Of a DNA stretch of 64,000 nucleotides, positions 49,634 through 58,173 are shown piece by piece; within the stretch, counting starts at the first letter, position 1; every line of letters starts with the position of its first letter. A model generated the notes under the pieces. The model saw only the letters and a program-made list of their open reading frames with translations. It had not been told where the DNA came from and did no database searches. A program made the position numbers and the translations under genes. This stretch comes from Actinopolymorpha singaporensis (lineage in GTDB: Bacteria > Actinomycetota > Actinomycetes > Propionibacteriales > Actinopolymorphaceae). Location: NCBI RefSeq assembly GCF_900104745.1, contig NZ_LT629732.1, positions 2,281,981 through 2,345,980 of the forward strand, given 5' to 3'.

Positions 49634-50412
49634 GCTGGCCGGAGCAGGCCCGGGCGGCAGTGGCCGAGGCGCTCGGCGTCGACGCCGCGGAGGTCGGCCT
49701 GGACGAGGCGTTCGGCCCGCCCGCGCTCGACGTACCCCCCGACCGCTGGGTGGACGCGCTCACCGCGGTCCGCGACGTCGTTGGCTGCACGTACTTCGAC
49801 TGGCTGTCCGCGGTGGACGAGCTCGAGCAGGGCTTCACCGTGGTCTGCCACGTCGCCCGGCTGCGCGGCCAGGGCGGCGGCGCGAGTGCCGGCCCGTCCG
49901 TCGACCACCTGCTGGTGCGGACCAGGATCCCGCGCGAGGACGCCCGGCTGCCCACTGCCACCGGGGTCTACGCCGGTGCCGGCTGGCACGAGCGGGAGAC
50001 GTACGAGATGTTCGACATCGACTTCGCCGGGCACCCGAACCTCGCGCCGCTGCTGCTGCCCGACCAGTTCGAGGGGCACCCGCTGCGCAAGGAGTTCGTG
50101 CTGGCCAGCCGGGTCGCCAAGCCCTGGCCGGGGGCGAAGGAGCCGGGCGAGTCCGAGCACGAGGCGGCACGGGCGCCGAGCCGGCGACGGGTGGCCCCGC
50201 CGGGCGTTCCCTCGCCCGAGGCGTGGGGCCCCCGCCCTCCCGGTTCGACAGCACCGGACCCGCTGGCCGCCGCAAAGCCGGCCCGGCCGGCCCGCTCCGC
50301 CAAGCGCGCAGAGCGCCCGGCCCGGCGCACCCCGCGGGGCGCGCAGCCCGACCAGCCCGACCAACCCGCCAGTCCGCCGGACGCGGGGGAGGGCGGGCCT
50401 GCGGATGAGTGA
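49630..50412 (+). CDS. nuoC2: NADH-quinone oxidoreductase subunit C paralogue (NuoC2)
   Basis: 260 residues. The 30-kDa fold covers about 1-165 with [20 protein letters not shown] near 119-138 and [20 protein letters not shown]. From about 170 to the end is a Pro/Arg/Ala-rich basic, probably disordered tail that the NuoC of the first cluster lacks. The next gene is nuoH2 (8-base overlap), exactly where nuoD, E, F and G would stand in a complete operon. No nuoD fragment is present at the junction. Confidence 0.88.
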   Translation: MSWPEQARAAVAEALGVDAAEVGLDEAFGPPALDVPPDRWVDALTAVRDVVGCTYFDWLSAVDELEQGFTVVCHVARLRGQGGGASAGPSVDHLLVRTRIPREDARLPTATGVYAGAGWHERETYEMFDIDFAGHPNLAPLLLPDQFEGHPLRKEFVLASRVAKPWPGAKEPGESEHEAARAPSRRRVAPPGVPSPEAWGPRPPGSTAPDPLAAAKPARPARSAKRAERPARRTPRGAQPDQPDQPASPPDAGEGGPADE

Positions 50413-51364
50413 GGTGCTGGAGGTCCTGCTGCGGGTCGTCGGGGTGTTCGCCGCGTTCCTCGTGCTGCCGCTGCTGGTGGGCCAGACCGAGCACAAGGTG
50501 ATGGCGCACATGCAGGGCCGGCTCGGCCCGATGTACGCGGGCGGGTTCCACGGCTGGGCGCAGCTCGTGGCCGACGGCGTGAAGTTCGCGCAGAAGGAGG
50601 ACGTCGTACCCGCGCGGGCGGACCGTACGGTGTTCAGGCTCGCGCCCGTGCTCGCCCTGCTGCCGTACCTCGTCGCGCTCGCGGCCATCCCGCTCGCGCC
50701 CGGACTCGTGGGCGTCGACCTGGAGACCGGGCTGTTCTACGTCCTCGCGGTGATGGGGATCGGCGTGCTCGGCGCGCTGATGGCCGGCTGGGCCAGCGCC
50801 AACAAGTACAGCCTGATCGGCGCGTTCCGGTCGGCCGGCCAGCTGCTGGCGTACGAACTCCCGTTCGTGCTCGCCGCGGCGAGCGTCGCGATGGCCGCCG
50901 GCACCCTGTCGCTGTCCGGGATCGTGCGGGCGTGGGAGCCGTGGTGGCTGCTGTGGCAGCTGCCAGGCCTGTTCGTGTTCTTCGTGGCCGGGCTGGCCGA
51001 GCTGGCCCGTCCGCCGTTCGACATGCCGGTCGCCGACGCGGAGATCATCTTCGGCCCCTACACCGAGTACACCGGGATCCGGTTCGCGTTGTTCCTGCTC
51101 GCGGAGTACGCCGGGATCGTGGTGCTGGCGGCCCTCACCACGGTGCTGTTCCTCGGCGGCTGGCAGGGCCCGTTCGCCGCGGAGCTCGGCTGGCTGTGGA
51201 CGCTGGTCAAGGTGTTCCTGGTGGCGTTCGTGGTGATCTGGGTGCGGGTCGCCTATCCGCGGCTGCGGGCCGACCAGCTGCAGCGGCTCGGCTGGCAGCT
51301 GCTGGTGCCGCTGGCGCTGTTCCAGCTCGCTCTCACCGGCGTGGTGAAGGTGGCCATCTCATGA
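50405..51364 (+). CDS. nuoH2: NADH-quinone oxidoreductase subunit H paralogue (NuoH2)
   Basis: 319 residues, the standard bacterial length and without the long tail of the first-cluster NuoH. Signatures are [24 protein letters not shown] near 27-50 and [27 protein letters not shown] near 198-224, the quinone-access loop. The ATG start overlaps nuoC2 by 8 bases. Its stop TGA (51362-51364) overlaps an ATG (51361) that opens a 13-codon mini-ORF. Confidence 0.93.
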   Translation: MSEVLEVLLRVVGVFAAFLVLPLLVGQTEHKVMAHMQGRLGPMYAGGFHGWAQLVADGVKFAQKEDVVPARADRTVFRLAPVLALLPYLVALAAIPLAPGLVGVDLETGLFYVLAVMGIGVLGALMAGWASANKYSLIGAFRSAGQLLAYELPFVLAAASVAMAAGTLSLSGIVRAWEPWWLLWQLPGLFVFFVAGLAELARPPFDMPVADAEIIFGPYTEYTGIRFALFLLAEYAGIVVLAALTTVLFLGGWQGPFAAELGWLWTLVKVFLVAFVVIWVRVAYPRLRADQLQRLGWQLLVPLALFQLALTGVVKVAIS

Positions 51365-51402
51365 ACGGATCGTCGTACGGGAAGGTGGCGTGGGCACGAT
51401 GA
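51361..51402 (+). CDS. 13-codon mini-ORF coupling nuoH2 and nuoI2
   Basis: Reads [13 protein letters not shown] then TGA. Its ATG overlaps the nuoH2 stop (ATGA at 51361-51364) and its TGA overlaps the nuoI2 ATG (ATGA at 51399-51402). The whole gap between the genes is thus one open frame with two stop-start overlaps. It may simply carry ribosomes from nuoH2 to nuoI2 by reinitiation; a functional peptide is possible but unproven. Confidence 0.4.
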   Translation: MNGSSYGKVAWAR

Positions 51403-51920
51403 CCGATCTCCCCGGCAAGGGGCTCGTGCAGGGACTGAAGGTGACGTTCGACCACCTCACCCGGCGCGCGGTGACCCAGCAGTACCCCGATGTCAAGCCG
51501 GAGTTGCCGGCCCGCTCTCGCGGTGTCATCGCGTTGTTCGAGGAGAACTGCACGGTGTGCATGCTCTGCGCGCGCGAGTGCCCGTGCTGGTGCATCTACA
51601 TCGACTCGCACAAGGAGACCGCGCCGCCGAGCGAGCCGGGTGCCCGGGAACGCTCCCACAACGTGCTCGACCGGTTCGCGATCGACTATTCGCTGTGCAT
51701 GTACTGCAGTATCTGCGTCGAGGTGTGCCCGTTCGACGCGTTGTTCTGGTCGCCGGAGTTCGAGTACGCCACCACCGACATCGCCGACCTCACCCACGAG
51801 AAGGACGAGCTGCGGGAATGGATGTGGACCGTGCCGGCGCCGCCGCCGGTCGACGCCGGTGCCGAGGCGCCGAAGGAACTCGGTGCGGCGCGCAAGGCCG
51901 CCGAGCGGGAGAACCGCTGA
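51399..51920 (+). CDS. nuoI2: NADH-quinone oxidoreductase subunit I paralogue (NuoI2)
   Basis: 173 residues with two [4Fe-4S] motifs: [18 protein letters not shown] near 50-67 and [16 protein letters not shown] near 97-112. The first motif has two extra cysteines (CPCWC) not seen in the first-cluster NuoI. Start ATG 51399 is chosen because it forms ATGA with the mini-ORF stop and GGAAGGTGG is upstream; GTG 51390 in the same frame is an alternative adding three residues. The tail after 148 is Ala/Glu-rich. Confidence 0.9.
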   Translation: MTDLPGKGLVQGLKVTFDHLTRRAVTQQYPDVKPELPARSRGVIALFEENCTVCMLCARECPCWCIYIDSHKETAPPSEPGARERSHNVLDRFAIDYSLCMYCSICVEVCPFDALFWSPEFEYATTDIADLTHEKDELREWMWTVPAPPPVDAGAEAPKELGAARKAAERENR

Positions 51921-51924
51921 GCCC

Positions 51925-52515
51925 ATGACCACGACGATCGACGTGTTGTTCTGCCTGCTCGGCGCGGTCGTGGTCGGCTCCGCCCTGCTGGTGGTGACCA
52001 CCCGCCGGATCGTGCACGCCGCGCTGTGGCTGGTGGTCACGCTGGGCGCGCTGGCGGGGTGCTTCCTGCTGTTGACAGCGGAGTTCGTGGCCTGGGTGCA
52101 GGTGCTCATCTACCTCGGCGCGGTCGTCGTACTGCTGGTGTTCGCGCTGATGCTCACCCGCGCGCCGATCGGGCCGGTGGAGCGGCCGCCGCGGTCCCAC
52201 GTCGTGGTGGCCGGCCTGGTCGCCGCCGCGGTGGCGGCGGTCCTGCTGGTTGCGCTGGTCGCGGGCTTCTCCGGTGCGGTCATCCCGCTGGACCGGGTCG
52301 AGGTCGGCGGGGCGCGGGCCACCGGGCGGGCGCTGTTCTCCACGTGGGTGCTGCCGTTCGAGGTGCTGTCCGTGCTGTTGCTGGCCGCGCTGGTGGGCGC
52401 GATCGCGCTGTCCCGGCGGGACGGCCCGGCGATCTCCGCGAACTCCGCGAACTCCGCGAACTCCGAGGTGCCGGCCGGCCCGACCGCCCCGGCGAGTTCG
52501 GAGGGGAGCCGCTGA
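51925..52515 (+). CDS. nuoJ2: NADH-quinone oxidoreductase subunit J paralogue (NuoJ2)
   Basis: 196 residues, five membrane segments. The pi-bulge helix is [21 protein letters not shown] near 57-77. The C-terminus carries a [11 protein letters not shown] repeat encoded by a 9-bp DNA repeat, then a short Pro/Ala/Ser tail, much shorter than in the first-cluster NuoJ. Start ATG 51925, four bases after the nuoI2 stop; its own stop shares its A with the nuoK2 ATG. Confidence 0.92.
   Translation: MTTTIDVLFCLLGAVVVGSALLVVTTRRIVHAALWLVVTLGALAGCFLLLTAEFVAWVQVLIYLGAVVVLLVFALMLTRAPIGPVERPPRSHVVVAGLVAAAVAAVLLVALVAGFSGAVIPLDRVEVGGARATGRALFSTWVLPFEVLSVLLLAALVGAIALSRRDGPAISANSANSANSEVPAGPTAPASSEGSR
52432..52467 (+). 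repeat. 9-bp repeat at the nuoJ2 3' end
   Basis: AACTCCGCG at 52441-52449 and 52450-52458, flanked by one-base variants ATCTCCGCG (52432-52440) and AACTCCGAG (52459-52467): four units in frame encoding (I/N)SA-type triplets. Slippage can change the length of the NuoJ2 tail without breaking the frame. Confidence 0.85.
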
Positions 52516-52979
52516 TGCCGCTGCTGTTCCCGCTCGTGGTGGCGGCGCTGCTGTTCGCCATCGGGGTGTACGCCGTACTCGTGCGGCGCAACGCCATCCT
52601 CGTCCTGATGGGCGTGGAGCTGATGCTGAACGCCGTCAACCTCAACCTCGTCGCGTTCGACGCCTGGCACCGCGACGCCCTGCACGGCGGTCAGATCCTG
52701 ACGCTGTTCGTGATCACGATCGCCGCCGCCGAGATCGGCCTGGGGCTGGCGATCGTGCTGCTGGTGTTCCGGACCCGTCGCCAGGTGGACGTGGATGCGG
52801 TCCGCGAGCTGGCCGACCGTGACCGGACCGACGAGCACGTCGCCGAGGCCGAACGCGCGGAGCTCGCCGAGCGCGCCGAACTCGCGGCGCGCGCCGAGCG
52901 CGCCGCGGGTGAACCGGGGGATGCCGGACGCGCCGACCCTGCCGAGCAGCGCCCGGCGACCGCGGAGGCCGGCCGATGA
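52515..52979 (+). CDS. nuoK2: NADH-quinone oxidoreductase subunit K paralogue (NuoK2)
   Basis: 154 residues against about 100 usual. The core 1-100 has [25 protein letters not shown] near 21-45 with the conserved glutamate E35 region and [17 protein letters not shown] with the second glutamate. Beyond it lies a 55-residue cytosolic tail rich in Glu, Arg and Ala, with near-repeats [20 protein letters not shown] that predict a charged helix. The start is ATG 52515 (TGATG overlap). The stop overlaps nuoL2. Confidence 0.92.
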   Translation: MPLLFPLVVAALLFAIGVYAVLVRRNAILVLMGVELMLNAVNLNLVAFDAWHRDALHGGQILTLFVITIAAAEIGLGLAIVLLVFRTRRQVDVDAVRELADRDRTDEHVAEAERAELAERAELAARAERAAGEPGDAGRADPAEQRPATAEAGR

Positions 52980-54886
52980 CCGCTGTCTGGGTCGCGCTGC
53001 TCGCGCCGTTCGCCGCCGCCCTGGCCGCGCTCGCCCTCGGCCGCAGACTCCCCAAGATGGTCGCGCCGATCGGGGTGGCCGGGGCCGGGGTGGGGTTCCT
53101 GGCCGCCTGCGTCCTCGCCGGGTTCGACATCGCCGGTGACCTCGGTCAGCGCGGCGCGACGCTCGCGCACGTGCCGACCGGCGGGCTGGCGTTCGACATC
53201 GCGTTCCGCGTCGACGGGCTGAGCGCGCTGGTCGCGGTGCTGGTGACCGGGGTCGCGCTGGCCGTGCAGATCTACTCGATCGACTACCTGCGCGGCGACC
53301 CCCGCTACGCCTCCTACTCCGCGTTCGTCTCGCTGTTCACCGCCGCGATGCTGGTCGTGGTGACCGCGAACGACCTGTTCGTGCTGCTGGTCGGCTGGGA
53401 GGTGATGGGCATCTGCTCGTACTTCCTGATCGGCCACCACTGGGAGCTGCCGGAGGCCCGCGACGGCGCGATCAAGGCGTTCCTCGTCACCCGGCTGGGG
53501 GACATCGGCTTCCTGTTCGGCATCTTCGCCCTCGGTCTCGGCGCCGGCACGTTCTCGATCGGCGGCGTGCGCGACGCCGCCGCCAACGGCGGGTTGACAT
53601 CGGGTACGGCAACCGTGGCGACGTTGCTGTTGCTGTGCGGCGTGGCCGGCAAGTCCGCGCAGTTCCCCCTGCACGTGTGGCTTCCCGACGCGATGGCCGG
53701 CCCGACCCCGATCAGCGCGCTAATCCACGCGGCCACCATGGTGGCGGCCGGGGTGTTCGTGGTGGCCCGGCTGCTGCCGGTGTTCCAGGAGGCTCCGGCC
53801 ACGCTCGCGGTGCTGGCCGTGGTCGCCGCGGTGACGATGGTGGGTTCGGCGCTGTGCGCGCTGGCCGAGAACGACATCAAGCGGGTGCTGGCGTGGTCGA
53901 CGGTCAGCCAGCTGGCGTACATGCTGGCCGGTCTCGCCGCAGGCGGCTACACCGCGGGGGTGTTGCTGCTGGTGGCGCACGGAGCATTCAAGGCGCTGCT
54001 GTTCCTGTGCGCGGGCGCGCTGATCCACGCGGTCGGCAGCAACTCCATGGACGCGATGGGCGGGCTGCGCCGCACGCTGCCGGTGACGTTCGTGACGATG
54101 ACGGTCGGGTTGGGCGCCCTCGCCGCGGTGCCGCCGCTGTCCGGGTTCTTCGCCAAGGACGCCGTGCTGGGGGCGATCTCGCGGGCGGCGTTCCACGGCG
54201 GGCCGCTGCCGGGCTGGGCCGCCTGGGTGGCGCTGGTCGCCGGCTTCGCCACCGTGGCGCTCACCGCGGCGTACGCCACGAGGATGTGGCTGCGGGTCTT
54301 CTTCGGCACGCCCACCGGCACCGTCCCCGCCGCGCCCAGCCAGCCCGCGCACACCGAGCCGCACCTGGCCGAGGCGCCCGCCCTGATGCGCCGGCCGCTG
54401 GTGGTGCTCGCCGTCCCGGCCGCGCTGGTCGGCTGGCTCGCCCTCGTACCCGGCACGTGGGCACGCTGGCTCGGCGGCGGCGGGCCCGGCATCCCCGAAC
54501 CCACCATGGTCCACTGGACGACCACACTGCTGGCGCTCGTCCACCTGGTTCTCGCCTGTGCGCTGGTGACCTGGGCCTGGCGGCACGTCGAACGCGACGA
54601 CCCCGCGCGGATGCTGGGCCGGTCGCGTCCGCTGCTGGCGAACGGCTTCCGGATGGACGAGCTGATCGCGGCGTACGTCGTCCGGCCGGTGTGGGGCCTG
54701 GCCCGGGCCGTCGTCGCCGGTGACCGCGACGTCGTCGACTTCTACGTACGAGGGTCCGGTCGCGCGGCCCGCTGGGTCGGTGGCGGCCTGCGGCTGCTGC
54801 AGACCGGCAACGTGTCCACCTACCTCAGCCTGCTGCTCGCCGGGGTCGTCCTGCTGGCCGTCGCGGCGTTGGGGGCGTTCGCATGA
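52976..54886 (+). CDS. nuoL2: NADH-quinone oxidoreductase subunit L paralogue (NuoL2)
   Basis: 636 residues, full-length antiporter-like subunit. The pump glutamate is in [19 protein letters not shown] near 139-157, the lysine in [20 protein letters not shown] near 221-240 and HAATMV after it, and the broken helix in [19 protein letters not shown] near 299-317. The lateral helix region at the C-terminus is retained, so the protein should pump protons if assembled. ATG overlaps nuoK2 and the stop overlaps nuoM2 (ATGA). Confidence 0.94.
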   Translation: MTAVWVALLAPFAAALAALALGRRLPKMVAPIGVAGAGVGFLAACVLAGFDIAGDLGQRGATLAHVPTGGLAFDIAFRVDGLSALVAVLVTGVALAVQIYSIDYLRGDPRYASYSAFVSLFTAAMLVVVTANDLFVLLVGWEVMGICSYFLIGHHWELPEARDGAIKAFLVTRLGDIGFLFGIFALGLGAGTFSIGGVRDAAANGGLTSGTATVATLLLLCGVAGKSAQFPLHVWLPDAMAGPTPISALIHAATMVAAGVFVVARLLPVFQEAPATLAVLAVVAAVTMVGSALCALAENDIKRVLAWSTVSQLAYMLAGLAAGGYTAGVLLLVAHGAFKALLFLCAGALIHAVGSNSMDAMGGLRRTLPVTFVTMTVGLGALAAVPPLSGFFAKDAVLGAISRAAFHGGPLPGWAAWVALVAGFATVALTAAYATRMWLRVFFGTPTGTVPAAPSQPAHTEPHLAEAPALMRRPLVVLAVPAALVGWLALVPGTWARWLGGGGPGIPEPTMVHWTTTLLALVHLVLACALVTWAWRHVERDDPARMLGRSRPLLANGFRMDELIAAYVVRPVWGLARAVVAGDRDVVDFYVRGSGRAARWVGGGLRLLQTGNVSTYLSLLLAGVVLLAVAALGAFA

Positions 54887-56397
54887 ACGTCGTACTCCAG
54901 CTTCTCCTCGCCGTACCCCTCCTCGGCGCGCTGATCCTCACAGCCGGCCGTCGGCTGGTGCCCGACCGCGCCACCGCGGCGTTCGGCGCGGTGGCCGGCG
55001 CGGTGACCCTGCTGCTCGCGGTCTGGCTGGCCGCGGCGTTCGACTATGGCGCCGCGCACCGGGTGCAGTTCCAGACCGACGTGAGCTGGATCCCGGCCGT
55101 CGACGTGCGCTGGCACCTCGGCATGGACGGCGTCTCGTTGCCGATGGTGCTGCTCACCGCATTGCTGGCGTTCCTGTGCCTCCTCTACACCACCCGGGTC
55201 GCGCCGGAGGGCGGCCGGGTGCGCGCGCTGGTGGCGCTGGTGCTGCTGCTCGAGGTCGGCATGCTCGGCACGTTCGTGGCGTTCGATCTGATCGTCTTCT
55301 TCCTGTTCTTCGAGGTCGTGCTGGTCCCGATGTGGTTCGTGATCGCGGTGTGGGGCGACCCGCACGACGCGGCCGGCCGGCGCCGCGCGGCGACGACGTT
55401 CATCCTGTACACCCTGCTCGGCAGCGCGATCATGCTGCTGGGCTTCCTGCTGGTCTACACCGGCGCGCACACGTTCGACCTGACCGAGCTCGCGAGGCGC
55501 GGGGGCAACGGGATCCCGCGCGGGACCCAGGTGCTGGCCGCGGTGGCGATCGGCCTCGGCCTCGCGGTGAAGAGCCCGATGTGGCCGCTGCACAGCTGGC
55601 TGCCGGACGCGCACGCCAAGGCGCCGACTGTCGGGTCGGTGCTGCTGGCCGGGGTGCTGCTGAAGATGGGCACGTACGGCTTCGTCCGCGTGTGGCTGCC
55701 GGTGGTGCCCGACGGCGCCCGGGCGGTCGCGCCGTACCTCGCGGGGTTGGCGACGGTCGGCATCCTCTACGGCGCGCTGGCCTGCCTGCGCCAGAGCGAG
55801 CTGAAACGGCTGATCGCGTACTCCTCGGTCGGGCACATGGGCTTCGTGCTGCTCGGCATCGCCACCCTCACGGCTGCGGGCGTCAACGGCGCGTTGTTCG
55901 CCGGGGTGGCGCACGGTCTGATCACCGGGCTGCTGTTCTTCGTGGCCGGGGCGATCAAGGACCGGCACGGTACCGGCGACCTCGCCCGGCTGGGTGGCGG
56001 GATGTACGCCCGGATGCCGCGCCTCGCCGGGGTGTTCGTCTTCGGTGCGGTGGCCAGCCTCGGGCTGCCCGGGCTGGCCGGCTTCTGGGGCGAGATGCTG
56101 GCCTTGTTCGGCGCCTGGCACCCAGCCGCCTCGCTCACCCGTACGACGTACCTCGTCCTGATGGTGCTCGCCGGGCTCGGTGCCGTCCTCACCGCGGCGT
56201 ACTTCCTCGTCCTCGTCCGCCGGATGTGCCAGGGCACCGACACGATCGGGCCGAGCCTGCTGTCCGTGCGCGACGTCACCGCCGTCGAGGTGGTGGCGTG
56301 GGCGCCACTGGTCGCGCTGACGGTGGTGCTCGGCCTGTATCCGGGCGCGGTGCTGACGGTGACCGACCCGGCCGTGCGGTTCCTGGTGGGCGGGTGA
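54883..56397 (+). CDS. nuoM2: NADH-quinone oxidoreductase subunit M paralogue (NuoM2)
   Basis: 504 residues. The key residues are the glutamate in FLFFEVVLVPMWFVIAVWG near 141-159 and the lysine in VLLAGVLLKMGTYGFVRVW near 248-266, after SPMWPLHSWLPDAHAKAPTVGS, the canonical NuoM sequence, closer to the bacterial consensus than the first-cluster copy. LKRLIAYSSVGHMGFVLLG follows near 307-325. GTG of nuoN2 overlaps its stop by 4 bases. Confidence 0.94.
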   Translation: MNVVLQLLLAVPLLGALILTAGRRLVPDRATAAFGAVAGAVTLLLAVWLAAAFDYGAAHRVQFQTDVSWIPAVDVRWHLGMDGVSLPMVLLTALLAFLCLLYTTRVAPEGGRVRALVALVLLLEVGMLGTFVAFDLIVFFLFFEVVLVPMWFVIAVWGDPHDAAGRRRAATTFILYTLLGSAIMLLGFLLVYTGAHTFDLTELARRGGNGIPRGTQVLAAVAIGLGLAVKSPMWPLHSWLPDAHAKAPTVGSVLLAGVLLKMGTYGFVRVWLPVVPDGARAVAPYLAGLATVGILYGALACLRQSELKRLIAYSSVGHMGFVLLGIATLTAAGVNGALFAGVAHGLITGLLFFVAGAIKDRHGTGDLARLGGGMYARMPRLAGVFVFGAVASLGLPGLAGFWGEMLALFGAWHPAASLTRTTYLVLMVLAGLGAVLTAAYFLVLVRRMCQGTDTIGPSLLSVRDVTAVEVVAWAPLVALTVVLGLYPGAVLTVTDPAVRFLVGG

Positions 56398-58112
56398 GTG
56401 CGGTGGTGAGTGCCGTGGGTTTCGTGCAGCCGGTCCCGTGGCTGGTGATCAGCCCGCCGTTGGCGGTGGCGGTGACCGCGCTGCTGGTGCTGGTGGTGGA
56501 CGCGTTCGCGCCGGCCCGCCGGCGTGGTGCGGCGCCGTGGCTCTCGCTGGCCGGGCTGGTGGCCGGGATCGCACTGCTGGTGGTGTCGATGGCGCGGGCG
56601 TCGTCGTGGGCGGAGGGCGCCTTCTGCGCTTCTGGGACGGGTGCGCCGTTGCGGGCCGTCGCGTGTTCGTACGTCGCCGACCCGCTCACCTGGACGTTCC
56701 AGTTCATCGTCGCGGGCGGGGCGGCGATCGTGGTGCTGCTGTCCGCCGGCAGTGGGTGGGAGGGGCGCAGGTGGCCGCCCGACCGGCCGGGGGTGCGGAG
56801 CTACGGGGAGCCGGCCGGGACCGGGACGCTCGGCGGCGGCATCCCCACCGGTGAGTACCACTTCCTGCTGCTCGCCTCGGCGGCCGGCGCGATGACCCTC
56901 GCCGCCGCCCGTGACCTGATCACGCTGGTGGTGGCGCTGGAGGTCGTGTCGCTGCCGGTGTTCGCGCTGGTCGGGCTGCGACGGGGGGACCGGCGCGGTG
57001 CCGAGGGGGCGCTGAAGTTCTTCCTGGTGTCGGTCGTCTCGGTCGGGGTGATGCTGTTCGGGGTGTCGCTGGTGTACGGCGTGACCGGCACGATGTATCT
57101 CGACCGGATCGCCCGGGCGCTGAGTCCCGCGGGGCACCCCGGCGTGGCGGGGTCCGCCGCCATCGCCGCCACCCCGGCCCTGCCCGGTGGCGATCTGGCC
57201 GCGGTCGCCGGGCTCGGGGTGATGCTGACGCTGGTCGGGCTGGCGTTCAAGGTCGCCGCCGTGCCGTTCCACTTCTGGGTGCCGGACACCTACGTCGGCG
57301 CGCCCGTGCCGGTCGCGGCGTACCTCTCGGTGGTCTCCAAGGCGGCCGGGTTCGTCGGCATCCTGCTGGTCGTCGGGTGGGCGTTCCCGGGGTACGTCGG
57401 GATGTGGGCGCCGATCATCGGCGTACTGGCGGCGGCGACTATGACGCTCGGCAACCTGGTGGCGCTGCGCCAGCGCAACGCCGTCCGGCTGCTCGCGTGG
57501 TCCAGCGTCGCCCAGGCCGGCTACCTGCTGGTGCCGCTGGCCGCGAGCAACGGCGACGTACGCGGGAACACCCTCAGCGCCACCGTGGCGTACCTCCTCG
57601 TCTACGCGGTCGCCAACCTCGGCGCGTTCGCCGTCGTGTCGCTGACCGTCAGTACCGGACCGGGGCGGCTGCTCGGCGACTACCGCGGGCTGTTCTGGCG
57701 GCGGCCGGCGCGGGCGCTCGCGCTCGGGTTCTTCCTGCTGGCGCTGGCCGGACTGCCGCCGGGGGTGCTCGGGCTGTTCGGGAAGTTCGTGCTGTTCCGG
57801 GCGGCGATCGACGGCGGTGCCGGCTGGCTGGCCGTGGTGATGGCGGTCAACGTCGTGATCGCGCTGGCGTACTACCTGTACTGGACGGCGCTGCTGTTCC
57901 GTTCCCCGGAGGGAGTCACCGAGGCGGGGACGGAGGCGAACGGTGCTGCCGGGGTCGGGGCCGGGGCGGCCGCCGGGGCCGCTGGAGCTGGGGTGTGGGC
58001 GGGGCCGTGGCCGGCCCGGATCGCGGTCGGAGTCCTGGTGGTGATCGCCGTCCTACTCTCCGTCTTCCCCGAGATCGCCCTCGGCTTCCTGGCCTACCCC
58101 GCCCGCGCCTGA
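56394..58112 (+). CDS. nuoN2: NADH-quinone oxidoreductase subunit N paralogue (NuoN2)
   Basis: 572 residues, about 50 more than the first NuoN. The glutamate is in VVALEVVSLPVFALVGLRRG near 180-199, the lysine in FKVAAVPFHFWVPDTYVGAPV near 283-303, then RLLAWSSVAQAGYLLVPLA. The extra length is a polar loop near 105-160 and a Gly/Ala-rich insertion (EAGTEANGAAGVGAG...) near 510-535 before the last membrane segment. GTG 56394 is chosen for its GTGA overlap; several later GTG codons are alternatives. It ends the cluster. Confidence 0.92.
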   Translation: MSAVVSAVGFVQPVPWLVISPPLAVAVTALLVLVVDAFAPARRRGAAPWLSLAGLVAGIALLVVSMARASSWAEGAFCASGTGAPLRAVACSYVADPLTWTFQFIVAGGAAIVVLLSAGSGWEGRRWPPDRPGVRSYGEPAGTGTLGGGIPTGEYHFLLLASAAGAMTLAAARDLITLVVALEVVSLPVFALVGLRRGDRRGAEGALKFFLVSVVSVGVMLFGVSLVYGVTGTMYLDRIARALSPAGHPGVAGSAAIAATPALPGGDLAAVAGLGVMLTLVGLAFKVAAVPFHFWVPDTYVGAPVPVAAYLSVVSKAAGFVGILLVVGWAFPGYVGMWAPIIGVLAAATMTLGNLVALRQRNAVRLLAWSSVAQAGYLLVPLAASNGDVRGNTLSATVAYLLVYAVANLGAFAVVSLTVSTGPGRLLGDYRGLFWRRPARALALGFFLLALAGLPPGVLGLFGKFVLFRAAIDGGAGWLAVVMAVNVVIALAYYLYWTALLFRSPEGVTEAGTEANGAAGVGAGAAAGAAGAGVWAGPWPARIAVGVLVVIAVLLSVFPEIALGFLAYPARA

Positions 58113-58173
58113 CCACGGCCGGATCCCACCCCCGGACTTGCCGCGCCGAGGCGGTGGGGAGAGGCTGTGGCGC

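Noticed and set aside
50330-50420. A frameshifted nuoD remnant at the nuoC2-nuoH2 junction
   Set aside because: The genes overlap by 8 bases and the end of nuoC2 is a Pro/Arg tail without NuoD motifs.
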